Shown: piece by piece, positions 1 through 5,901 of the stretch
Layout of the letters: each line of letters begins with the position of its first letter
Numbering within the stretch: the first letter of the stretch is position 1
Assembly: GCA_009926905.1 (NCBI GenBank)
Contig: RFNX01000480.1
Span: 1 to 9,365 of the forward strand
DNA length: 9,365 nucleotides
From: Flavobacteriales bacterium
GTDB lineage: Bacteria > Bacteroidota > Bacteroidia > Flavobacteriales_D > Crocinitomicaceae
Direction of reading: 5' to 3'
Notes under the pieces: generated by a model
What the model was told of the DNA's origin: nothing
Database searches by the model: none
The model's input: only the letters and a program-made list of their open reading frames with translations
Translations under genes and position numbers: made by a program

Positions 1-1
1 T

Positions 2-1252
2 TTTCTTTTAAATCAATCTAAACCAAAAGCTTTTATTTTTGAAAACGTTAAGGGGTTAGTAGACCCTAGAAACAAAGAAGCTTTAAATTATATCTTAGAT
101 AGAATTAAAGAAGCAGGATATTTTGCGAATTATTATTTGATAAACTCTTATGATTATGGAGTACCTCAAAACAGGTTAAGAGTTTATATTATTGGTTTTA
201 AAGAAAAAGAGTTTTACGATAAATTTAAATTGTTAAATCCAATTTGCAATAAAATTCAATTAAAAGATATTATTTCAAATTTTGATGTGTCATCAAATAA
301 AAATCAAATAAATTCTATTTCAAACTTAAATTTATTTGGAGAAGAAATTAAGCAAAGAAGTATGAGCTTATCCTCTAATAATGGAATTAATGATTACTTT
401 CTATTTAATGATTTAAGAAATGGAAATTCAACAATTCATTCTTGGGATATTATAGAAACAACTGAAAGACAAAAATTCATTTGTTATTTATTACTAAAAA
501 ATAGACGAAAAAGCGCCTATGGAAAGCTTGATGGAAACCCGTTATCATACAAGCATTTTGTTGAATTAGACGAATCTATCAGAGTTAATGAATTAGAGGA
601 GTTGGTTACACTCAACATATTAAAAAAAGTTGATTATTCTTATCGGATAATTGATAGTGAGCTTGTCATGCTAAGTGATGAAGAAAAACAAGTTCTGACA
701 TGTGCTTCAAACAATAGATTTTATATTGACTCACTAAAATCAGATAGAACAATAAAGTTAAAAAAAATATCAATTTCAAAAACCTTAAAATCTTTGGAAG
801 AAAAAAAAATAATTGTTTGTGAAGAAGTTAGATATGATTTTAAAAACACAAAAATAAGTACTGGATTATTTGGAGTTAACAGAGTTTTTCTTTCTACTTC
901 CAATATCTTCCCAACGTTAGTCGCAAGTGATACAAATGATTATATTACAACTAAAGAAATTAGAGCTAAAAACGATTCAGAGTATAAATCTGTATTTTTA
1001 AACGAAGTATATCGAAAAGGAGAATTCAGAAGAATAACTAAAGAAGAAGCATGTAAAATTCAAGGATTTCCTGAAGATTTTATATTGCCCGAAAATCGTG
1101 CAAGATGGATGAAACTTATTGGAAACAGTGTTTCTGTACCAGTAATTGAAATGATTGGTAAAGCTGTTATGGAAACAGGTGTTTTTGAAAACATAGGGAA
1201 TTTTAACACAATCACTGAAAAGTTTTCAGAGGAAGTTACATACCAAATTTGA
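2..1252 (+). CDS. DNA (cytosine-5-)-methyltransferase, 3' part (5' end outside window)
   Basis: The frame is open from the window edge, so the gene begins upstream; the TTG at 137 is internal and not a start. Numbering the visible 416 residues from base 2, motif VI is FENV (13-16, catalytic Glu14), motif VIII is PQNRLR (55-60), motif IX runs from RRIT (343) through QGFP (354-357), and motif X is GNSV (374-377). This order is diagnostic of C5 DNA methyltransferases, which flip out cytosine and methylate C5 using SAM. The SAM-binding motif I and the catalytic PCQ loop would lie upstream. The stretch of about 280 residues between motifs VIII and IX is the target-recognition region and is long, so specificity cannot be read. 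Base composition is clearly AT-richer than the following genes, which suggests transfer. No restriction endonuclease follows; one could lie upstream, otherwise it is an orphan enzyme. Family call is firm, biological role (restriction-modification or solitary) is open. Confidence 0.93.
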   Translation, partial: FLLNQSKPKAFIFENVKGLVDPRNKEALNYILDRIKEAGYFANYYLINSYDYGVPQNRLRVYIIGFKEKEFYDKFKLLNPICNKIQLKDIISNFDVSSNKNQINSISNLNLFGEEIKQRSMSLSSNNGINDYFLFNDLRNGNSTIHSWDIIETTERQKFICYLLLKNRRKSAYGKLDGNPLSYKHFVELDESIRVNELEELVTLNILKKVDYSYRIIDSELVMLSDEEKQVLTCASNNRFYIDSLKSDRTIKLKKISISKTLKSLEEKKIIVCEEVRYDFKNTKISTGLFGVNRVFLSTSNIFPTLVASDTNDYITTKEIRAKNDSEYKSVFLNEVYRKGEFRRITKEEACKIQGFPEDFILPENRARWMKLIGNSVSVPVIEMIGKAVMETGVFENIGNFNTITEKFSEEVTYQI

Positions 1253-1281
1253 TTAGTTGATATTGAAACTCTAATTTGGTA
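1241..1281. repeat. Inverted repeat spanning the methyltransferase stop codon
   Basis: TACCAAATT (1241-1249) and AATTTGGTA (1273-1281) are perfect 9-bp inverted arms with a 23-nt spacer, overlapping the TGA stop at 1250-1252. A second pair, TAAGTAG (1280-1286) and CTACTTA (1303-1309), overlaps the right arm, so the two hairpins would be mutually exclusive. Neither is followed by a good T tract. The region lies between the convergent methyltransferase and hemL genes, so transcription termination is the simplest role, but this is inference. Confidence 0.45.
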
Positions 1282-1318
1282 AGTAGTCTTATATTGACAG
1301 CTCTACTTATTATACTAT

Positions 1319-2632
1319 TCAATTCCCCCCATAAATCGCGACAAAGCCCAACTTGATTTTTTCAATCGCAAATTCTAAATCACTTACTTGGTGTGCTTCA
1401 GAAATGAAACCAACTTCGTAACCGCTTGGACCGAAATAAACACCTTCGTTCAATAAGAAATGATGCAATTCATTGAATTTACTCATATCTGGATTGATTT
1501 GACTTGCCGCTTGAATTTTCTTGTGGCCGTTGAATGAAAACCAGAAAATAGAACCTATTGAAACGATTTCAACAGGATAATTGTGTGCGTTTGCGTGCTC
1601 GTTCAATTGTGAAACCATAAACTTCGTTTTCGCTTCTTGCTTCGCATAAAAATCTTCTTGTGCACAAACTTCCAATTGCGCCAATCCTGCTGCCATTGCC
1701 ACTGGATTTCCAGACAATGTTCCTGCTTGATAAACCGGACCATCAGGCGAAACAAAAGCCATTATTTCTTTCTTCGCTCCATAAGCACCAACTGGCAAAC
1801 CGCCACCAATGATTTTACCGTATGTCACAATATCTGGTTGAATGCCATACAATTCTGCTGCTCCACCAAAAGAAACACGGAAGCCTGAAATTACTTCGTC
1901 GAAAATCAATAACACTTTGTATTCCGTACACAACTCGCGCAATTGGTTCAAGAAAACGCCATCTTGCAACAACAAACCGTTATTCGCTGGTACAGGCTCG
2001 ATGATGATACAAGCTATATCGTGGTGGTAATTTTCCAAACACGTGCGCAATGCTTCCAAGTCGTTTAATGGCAGTACCAAAGTCTCATTTGCTAAAACCT
2101 CTGGGACACCAGCACTTGAAGAAGTTCCAAAAGTTACCAAACCACTACCAGCATTTACCAACAAAGCATCTACGTGACCGTGGTAACAACCGTCAAATTT
2201 CACAATCTTCGTTTTTCCTGTATATCCTCTTGCCAAACGAATTGCAGACATTACAGCTTCAGTTCCTGAACTCACAAAACGCATTTTATCTATGAATGGA
2301 ATTCGGTCTAAAATAAATTTTGCAAGGTCGTTTTCTTTGCGTGTCGGTGCGCCAAAACTTGCTCCATTCTGCAAAGTTGAAACGATGGAATTGTAAACGT
2401 GTGGATTATTGTGTCCTAAAATAAGTGGACCCCAACTGCAACAAAAGTCGATGAATTCGTTGTCGTCTTCGTCCCAAATGCGAGCGCCATCACCTTTTTT
2501 GATAAATAACGGTATTCCGCCAACAGATTTGAAAGCTCTAACGGGAGAATTTACACCTCCTGGAAAGAAATTTTTCGCTGTTGCAAACAAGGATTCTGAA
2601 ACTGCTCTTTTGATTGGGGATTTAGTACTCAT
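1319..2632 (-). CDS. hemL: Glutamate-1-semialdehyde 2,1-aminomutase
   Basis: PLP-dependent class III aminotransferase-fold enzyme of the cytoplasm that converts glutamate-1-semialdehyde to 5-aminolevulinate, the last step of the C5 (tRNA-Glu) route to heme and other tetrapyrroles. The protein is 437 residues, normal for the family. Visible marks: FPGGVNSPVRAF (23-34), SSGTEA (121-126) for phosphate binding, the FDEVISGFR segment (244-252) with the cofactor-binding Asp245, the Schiff-base lysine K273 in YGKIIGGGLP, and AGTLSGNP further on. The ATG at 2632 is chosen because the family N-terminus (SE.LF..A...FPGGVNSPVR) starts within a few residues. It is divergent from kynU with a 50-bp gap, and convergent with the methyltransferase gene. 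No other heme genes are in view. Confidence 0.97.
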   Translation of the reverse strand: MSTKSPIKRAVSESLFATAKNFFPGGVNSPVRAFKSVGGIPLFIKKGDGARIWDEDDNEFIDFCCSWGPLILGHNNPHVYNSIVSTLQNGASFGAPTRKENDLAKFILDRIPFIDKMRFVSSGTEAVMSAIRLARGYTGKTKIVKFDGCYHGHVDALLVNAGSGLVTFGTSSSAGVPEVLANETLVLPLNDLEALRTCLENYHHDIACIIIEPVPANNGLLLQDGVFLNQLRELCTEYKVLLIFDEVISGFRVSFGGAAELYGIQPDIVTYGKIIGGGLPVGAYGAKKEIMAFVSPDGPVYQAGTLSGNPVAMAAGLAQLEVCAQEDFYAKQEAKTKFMVSQLNEHANAHNYPVEIVSIGSIFWFSFNGHKKIQAASQINPDMSKFNELHHFLLNEGVYFGPSGYEVGFISEAHQVSDLEFAIEKIKLGFVAIYGGN

Positions 2633-2640
2633 TTCTTAAT

Positions 2641-2648
2641 TATATTTG
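2641..2648 (+). promoter_or_regulatory. Candidate -7 box for kynU
   Basis: TATATTTG fits the Bacteroidota -7 consensus TAnnTTTG and lies 34 bp upstream of the kynU ATG, which would give a leader of about 30 nt. No TTG is present at the expected 19-21 bp upstream (the nearest is at 24 bp), so the call is weak. Confidence 0.4.
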
Positions 2649-2657
2649 TAAATATTA

Positions 2658-2665
2658 CAAAAGTA
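2658..2665 (-). promoter_or_regulatory. Candidate -7 box for hemL
   Basis: On the minus strand this reads TACTTTTG, a match to TAnnTTTG, 25 bp upstream of the hemL ATG. A matching -33 TTG at the right distance is not evident. With the kynU box at 2641-2648 it would make two divergent, interleaved promoters in a 50-bp gap. Confidence 0.4.
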
Positions 2666-2682
2666 ACAATTAAAACCCGCTT

Positions 2683-3957
2683 ATGTTTTTTGAAAACACC
2701 CTTGAATTTGCTAAAAAATTAGATGCACTAGATCCATTAAAGGATTTTCGTTCAAAATTCAATTTACCAACTTTCCACGAGAAAACGGTTCGCTATTTTA
2801 CTGGAAATTCCTTGGGTTTACAGCCTAAAAAAGCGGTGGAATATGTCAACGAGGAGTTACAAAACTGGGCGAAATTTGGTGTAGAAGGACACTTTTTAGC
2901 GGAACGACCTTGGTTTGCTTACCACGAAAATTTAACGCAACTGACTGCTAATGTGGTAGGTGCTTTGCCAATCGAAGTGGTGGTGACGCATTCATTGACA
3001 ACGAACTTGCATTTATTGATGGTTTCGTTTTACCAACCAAAAGGAAAAAGAACGAAAATTTTATGCGAAGCAAAAGCTTTTCCAAGTGATCAATATGCAT
3101 TGGAATCGCAAGTAAAATTTCACGGTTTGTCCAACGATCATTTAGTTGAAATTGCACCACGAGAAGGAGAAAATCTAATTCGTTTGGAAGATATTTTAGC
3201 GAAAATCGAAGAATTAGGCGACGAATTAGCATTAGTGATGATTGGTGGTGTGAATTATTACACCGGTCAATTGTTTGATATGAAGGCGATTACAGAAGCA
3301 GGACACAAAGTTGGTGCTTTTGTTGGTTTTGATTTAGCGCATGCAGCAGGAAATATCAATTTGAAATTACACGATTGGGGCGTTGATTTTGCTGCTTGGT
3401 GTGGTTACAAATATTTGAATTCATCTCCAGGTGGTGTTTCTGGAATGTTTGTTCACGAACGTCACGCCAATAATAAAAATCTACCACGATTCGCTGGTTG
3501 GTGGGGTTACAACAAAGAAAAACGTTTCCAAATGGAACCTGGGTTTGAGCCAATGCCAGGTGCTGAAGGTTGGCAATTGAGTAATGCACCTGTATTAGGA
3601 ATGGCTGTTCAATTGGCATCTTTGGAGATTTTTGAAGAAGCGGGAATGGACAGAATTGGTGCCAAAAGAGATTTAATGACTGCTTTCACGGAGTTCGTTA
3701 TTGAAGATATTTCAGAGAAAAACAAAGAAAAATGTACGTTTGAGTTGATTACTCCAAAAGATAAATTGCAACGTGGCGCCCAACTTTCCATTCAAGCAAA
3801 AGGACAAGGAAAAGCATTGTTCAACGCACTTTCAGATTTAGGTGTTGTTGCTGATTGGCGCGAACCAAATGTGATCCGCATTGCACCCGCACCGCTTTAT
3901 AATTCTTACGAAGATTGTTACTGGTTCGGGCAGTTGTTGGAACAAGCAATACAATAA
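2683..3957 (+). CDS. kynU: Kynureninase
   Basis: PLP enzyme that cleaves kynurenine or 3-hydroxykynurenine to (3-hydroxy)anthranilate and alanine, in tryptophan degradation and de novo NAD synthesis from tryptophan. It has 424 residues, the usual size. Visible marks: YFTGNSLGLQPK (38-49), the GFDLAHAAGN segment (215-224) with the PLP-contacting Asp217 and His220, the Schiff-base lysine K243 in GYKYLNSSPGG (241-251), GWWGY (272-276), and GAEGWQLSNAPV (293-304), the family's GxxGWQxSNPPI region. The ATG at 2683 places GNSLGL at the usual distance from the N-terminus. No kynurenine 3-monooxygenase, dioxygenase or haao gene is adjacent, so the other pathway steps must be elsewhere if present. Confidence 0.96.
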   Translation: MFFENTLEFAKKLDALDPLKDFRSKFNLPTFHEKTVRYFTGNSLGLQPKKAVEYVNEELQNWAKFGVEGHFLAERPWFAYHENLTQLTANVVGALPIEVVVTHSLTTNLHLLMVSFYQPKGKRTKILCEAKAFPSDQYALESQVKFHGLSNDHLVEIAPREGENLIRLEDILAKIEELGDELALVMIGGVNYYTGQLFDMKAITEAGHKVGAFVGFDLAHAAGNINLKLHDWGVDFAAWCGYKYLNSSPGGVSGMFVHERHANNKNLPRFAGWWGYNKEKRFQMEPGFEPMPGAEGWQLSNAPVLGMAVQLASLEIFEEAGMDRIGAKRDLMTAFTEFVIEDISEKNKEKCTFELITPKDKLQRGAQLSIQAKGQGKALFNALSDLGVVADWREPNVIRIAPAPLYNSYEDCYWFGQLLEQAIQ

Positions 3958-4035
3958 GATTCTTAATTTTTGATGTTTGATTATTAATTAGGTCTTGGTG
4001 CGAAGGGGTTTATTAGTGAAATTGTTGTTCGAAGT

Positions 4036-4052
4036 AAGTAATTATTACTTTT
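4036..4052 (+). terminator. Weak AT-rich hairpin after kynU
   Basis: AAGTAA (4036-4041) and TTACTT (4045-4050) can form a 6-bp stem with a 3-nt loop, followed by TT and then CTC. It lies between the convergent kynU and ansA genes. The stem is nearly all A-T pairs, so stability is low; an outer pair GAAGTAA (4031-4037) / TTACTTC (4063-4069) is also present. The rest of 3958-4062 shows nothing else. Confidence 0.3.
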
Positions 4053-4062
4053 CTCAATAGAT

Positions 4063-5082
4063 TTACTTCATCTCTCCTACCAACGATTGTTCCAACAAAA
4101 CGTTGACTTCTTCATTCGAGATTCCAAGTCCAAATAAATATTGCAATTTGGTTAAAGCTGCTTCCGTGGTTAAATCTCTACCGCTGATGACACCCACTTT
4201 TTGAAAAAATGAAGAAGTTTGATAAGTTCCTTGTTTTACTGCGCCTGAACTGCATTGCGTAACGTTCAAAACGAGTCCGCCTTTTTCAATGTATAATTCA
4301 ATTAGCTGTTGTAATTTGGAATCACTTGGAGCATTTCCAGCTCCGTAAGTTTCAAGTACAATTGCTTTTATGTTTTCGATATTGAAAAGGGAACTGTAAA
4401 ATTCCATTGGAATTCCTGGGAATAATTTCACTAAACCAATCTGCTTGGAAAGCGTTTTTTGAACACGAAGTTCAGTCAAAGGCGAACGAAATAAACGGTC
4501 GTTGGCATAATCAATATTTACACCAGCAACTGCTAATTCGGGATAATTGGGCGATTGAAATGCTTCAAATTGATTGGCAGAAACTTTAGAGCAACGATTT
4601 CCTCGATATAATGAATATTCAAAATAAACAGCCACTTCTTGAACGATTGCTACGCCATTTTCATCGCACGCAGCTGCAATTTCAACTGCAGTAATTAAAT
4701 TTTCTTTCCCATCTGTACGAATGGTCCCGATTGGTAATTGTGACCCTGTTAAAATCACTGGTTTTTTCAAACCTTGCAACATAAAACTCAACGCAGATGC
4801 TGTAAATGCCATCGTGTCGGAACCGTGGAGCACCACAAAACCATCATAAGAATCGTAATTTGTTTCAATGATTTCTGCTATTTCCTTCCAATTCTCAAAA
4901 TTAATTTCTGATGAATCGATTGGTTTTTCGAAGCTGATACTTTTCAATTTCAGATGCAAACGCTCCAATTCTGGAACGTGGTCGTAGATGTATTCGAAAT
5001 CAAAACTTCGCAATTCACCCGTTCGTTGATCTTTGATCATTCCGATTGTTCCGCCAGTATAGATTAGAAGGATGTTGCGCAT
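4063..5082 (-). CDS. ansA: Type I (cytoplasmic) L-asparaginase
   Basis: Hydrolyses L-asparagine to aspartate and ammonia. The protein has 339 residues and no signal peptide, as in the cytoplasmic AnsA type. Catalytic motif 1 is YTGGTIGM (8-15) with nucleophile Thr12; motif 2 is HGSDTM (86-91), with Ser88 where many relatives have Thr, then Asp89; Lys166 in RCSKVSANQFEAF fits the catalytic lysine. LTGSQLPIG (111-119), LETYGAGNAP (243-252) and QCSSG (276-280, the region of the allosteric cysteine in E. coli AnsA) complete the pattern. The ATG at 5082 puts the TGGT motif at the family position. It is separated from its presumed operon partner tatD by an opposite-strand toxin-antitoxin pair, and its first 18 codons are duplicated at 5838-5891. 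I see no convincing promoter directly upstream. Confidence 0.96.
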   Translation of the reverse strand: MRNILLIYTGGTIGMIKDQRTGELRSFDFEYIYDHVPELERLHLKLKSISFEKPIDSSEINFENWKEIAEIIETNYDSYDGFVVLHGSDTMAFTASALSFMLQGLKKPVILTGSQLPIGTIRTDGKENLITAVEIAAACDENGVAIVQEVAVYFEYSLYRGNRCSKVSANQFEAFQSPNYPELAVAGVNIDYANDRLFRSPLTELRVQKTLSKQIGLVKLFPGIPMEFYSSLFNIENIKAIVLETYGAGNAPSDSKLQQLIELYIEKGGLVLNVTQCSSGAVKQGTYQTSSFFQKVGVISGRDLTTEAALTKLQYLFGLGISNEEVNVLLEQSLVGEMK

Positions 5083-5092
5083 GGACTAAATT
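5029..5092. repeat. Direct repeat copy A (start of intact ansA)
   Basis: This 64-bp stretch covers the first 18 codons of ansA and ten bases before the start codon. It matches 5838-5901 in the same orientation without gaps, with differences at 5035, 5043, 5056 and 5084-5086 (58 of 64 identical by hand alignment). The spacing between copies is 809 bp, and the toxin-antitoxin operon lies between them. Confidence 0.95.
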
Positions 5093-5229
5093 AAATAACT
5101 TTTTTGATTTACTGCAAATTCTTGCTCTAACAGTAAGTATTGTTTTAGCGGGTTCTCTTGGAATTCTTTGCAATTTAATGCCAATTGATATAAAGTTTCA
5201 ATGCTATTGTTGAAATACTTAAAAAACAA
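5086..5229 (-). pseudogene. Possible gene remnant or tiny ORF in front of ansA
   Basis: On the minus strand a frame with no ATG stays open from about 5256 to a TAG at 5088-5086; a TTG at 5229 would give 47 residues. The translation is protein-like (for example IETLYQLALNCKEFQENP, then YLLLEQEFAVNQ, ending SYLI). Its stop lies 3 nt before the ansA ATG, the same spacing that the tatD stop has to the duplicated ansA start. It may be the 3' end of a gene carried in with the inserted segment. I recognise no family. It overlaps the toxin-antitoxin promoter on the other strand, and a chance open frame is quite possible. Confidence 0.35.
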
Positions 5230-5237
5230 TAACTTTG
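5207..5237 (+). promoter_or_regulatory. Promoter of the toxin-antitoxin operon
   Basis: TTG at 5207-5209, a 20-bp gap, then TAACTTTG at 5230-5237 is a full match to the Bacteroidota housekeeping promoter (TTG, 19-21 bp, TAnnTTTG). Transcription would start near 5241, giving a leader of about 40 nt before the antitoxin ATG at 5283. Confidence 0.65.
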
Positions 5238-5244
5238 TAAGTAT
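5215..5244. promoter_or_regulatory. Inverted repeat around the -7 box, candidate operator 1
   Basis: ATACTTA (5215-5221) and TAAGTAT (5238-5244) are perfect 7-bp inverted arms with a 16-bp spacer that contains the TAACTTTG box. Binding here would block RNA polymerase. Autorepression by antitoxin or toxin-antitoxin complex is usual for type II systems, so an operator role is inferred from position and symmetry. Confidence 0.5.
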
Positions 5245-5245
5245 A

Positions 5246-5264
5246 TCAACTGAATTTTAGTTGA
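5246..5264. promoter_or_regulatory. Palindrome downstream of the start site, candidate operator 2
   Basis: TCAACTgaattttAGTTGA has perfect 6-bp arms, and 8 of its 9 base pairs around the central T at 5255 are symmetric (only 5252/5258 fails). It lies just after the expected transcription start and 18 bp before the antitoxin ATG. It could be an operator or, in RNA, a small leader hairpin. Confidence 0.5.
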
Positions 5265-5282
5265 ACACGTAAACAATTCACT

Positions 5283-5498
5283 ATGAGACAAGTTACAATT
5301 TATACAACGGACAAAGAGTACAATCATTTTATTGAATTGGCAAAAAATCTGCATTACGTGAAAAAAATCGAAACGGATGAAGACGCTCAAAAAAATGAGA
5401 TTGTTAGTAATTTAAAAAATGGTTTCGAGGAAATGAAATTGATTAAAGCGGGTAAATTAAAAACCACTTCTTTTAATGATTTTTTAAATGAGTTATAA
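5283..5498 (+). CDS. Putative antitoxin of a type II toxin-antitoxin pair
   Basis: A 71-residue acidic/amphipathic protein beginning MRQVTIYTTDKEYNHF. Its N-terminal third can form a strand plus helix, the middle KKIETDEDAQKNE is highly charged, and the C-terminal third (KLIKAGKLKTTSFNDFLNEL) looks like the extended toxin-binding tail common in antitoxins. No standard DNA-binding motif (HTH, RHH, AbrB) is obvious to me, so who binds the operators is unclear. The assignment rests on size, position directly before a RelE/ParE-like toxin, the 11-bp overlap with that gene, and the promoter with palindromes upstream. The ATG at 5283 is the first in frame and follows the promoter at a sensible distance. 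Confidence 0.8.
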   Translation: MRQVTIYTTDKEYNHFIELAKNLHYVKKIETDEDAQKNEIVSNLKNGFEEMKLIKAGKLKTTSFNDFLNEL

Positions 5499-5814
5499 GG
5501 TTGAACTTACCGAAAACTTTAAAAAAGAAGCGAAAAAACTGATAAAAAAGTACGCTTCACTGCGTTCAGAACTCAAAGAGATTGGCAAAGAACTTGCAGA
5601 AAATCCAACTTTTGGAACTCCTCTTGGAAACGACGTTTATAAAATCCGACTTGCGATTGCATCTAAAAACAAAGGGAAGTCTGGTGGAGCGAGAATTATA
5701 TCTTTTGTGAAAATTATTGATGAAACAGTTTACTTACTTTCCATTTATAGTAAAGGCGAAAAGGATAGTATCACGGATAAAAAAATAATTGAACTTTTAA
5801 AAGAATTCTTATAG
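5488..5814 (+). CDS. RelE/ParE-superfamily toxin
   Basis: A 108-residue basic protein of the RelE/ParE fold, most like the Bacteroidota proteins annotated as addiction-module RelE toxins. Visible marks: an N-terminal strand-helix (YKVELTENFKKEAKKLIKKY, 3-22), the PLGNDVYKIRLAIASK core (45-60), the KGKSGGARIISF segment (62-73) and the VYLLSIYSKGEKDSIT strand (81-96). RelE relatives are usually ribosome-dependent mRNA endonucleases, while ParE relatives target gyrase. The basic KGKSGGARI segment favours RNA interference, but the catalytic set cannot be assigned by eye. The ATG at 5488 lies inside the antitoxin gene, whose stop is at 5496-5498, so the two are translationally coupled with antitoxin first. 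The gene is intact. Confidence 0.88.
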   Translation: MSYKVELTENFKKEAKKLIKKYASLRSELKEIGKELAENPTFGTPLGNDVYKIRLAIASKNKGKSGGARIISFVKIIDETVYLLSIYSKGEKDSITDKKIIELLKEFL

Positions 5815-5837
5815 TTTAAGAGCAAATTCGCACTTTC

Positions 5838-5891
5838 ATCTTTAATCATTCAGATTGTTCCGCCGGTATAGATTAGAAGGATGTTGCGCAT
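5838..5891 (-). pseudogene. ansA 5' fragment with a stop at codon 14
   Basis: The minus strand reads M R N I L L I Y T G G T I, then TGA, then M I K D, identical to the start of the intact ansA except that Gly14 (GGA) is now TGA. The two other differences are silent (ACT/ACC for Thr9, ATC/ATT for Ile16). The fragment starts 3 nt after the tatD stop codon. It is therefore probably the original position of the ansA start, left behind when the toxin-antitoxin segment entered. It could still be translated as a 13-residue peptide by coupling to tatD, with no implied function. Confidence 0.9.
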
Positions 5892-5901
5892 GTTTTAAAT
5901 T
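5838..5901. repeat. Direct repeat copy B (dead ansA start plus tatD end)
   Basis: This is the partner of 5029-5092 at an offset of 809 bp. It begins 23 bp after the toxin stop and runs into the last codons of tatD. Beyond its left end the similarity may continue with small gaps to about 5822 (GCAAATTC here against GCAATTC at 5010), which would bring the repeat to within 8 bp of the toxin gene. Confidence 0.95.

Larger units (their letters stand above)
5093..5837. mobile_element. Putative inserted toxin-antitoxin cassette bounded by ansA-start repeats
   Basis: The segment between the two direct repeats (5029-5092 and 5838-5901) contains a short remnant ORF, the toxin-antitoxin promoter and operators, and the two toxin-antitoxin genes, and nothing else. 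It interrupts a minus-strand operon in which tatD would otherwise run into ansA with 3 nt between stop and start. No transposase, integrase or long terminal inverted repeats are visible, so this is called an insertion from the duplication alone. A donor-mediated recombination event would look the same. Confidence 0.55.

Noticed and set aside
137..139. TTG as start of the methyltransferase gene
   Set aside because: The frame is open to the window edge and the upstream residues contain the family's motif VI (FENV), so the gene begins outside the window.
4063..5082. Ser in place of Thr in the ansA HGSDTM motif as an inactivating change
   Set aside because: Ser keeps the hydroxyl, and as far as I recall HGSDT is common in Bacteroidota asparaginases; the other catalytic residues are present.
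5114..5829. Short inverted repeat TTGCTCT (5122-5128) / AGAGCAA (5819-5825) near the cassette ends as transposon termini
   Set aside because: Only 7 bp, not at the precise ends of the inserted segment, and such matches are expected by chance in AT-rich DNA; no transposase is present.
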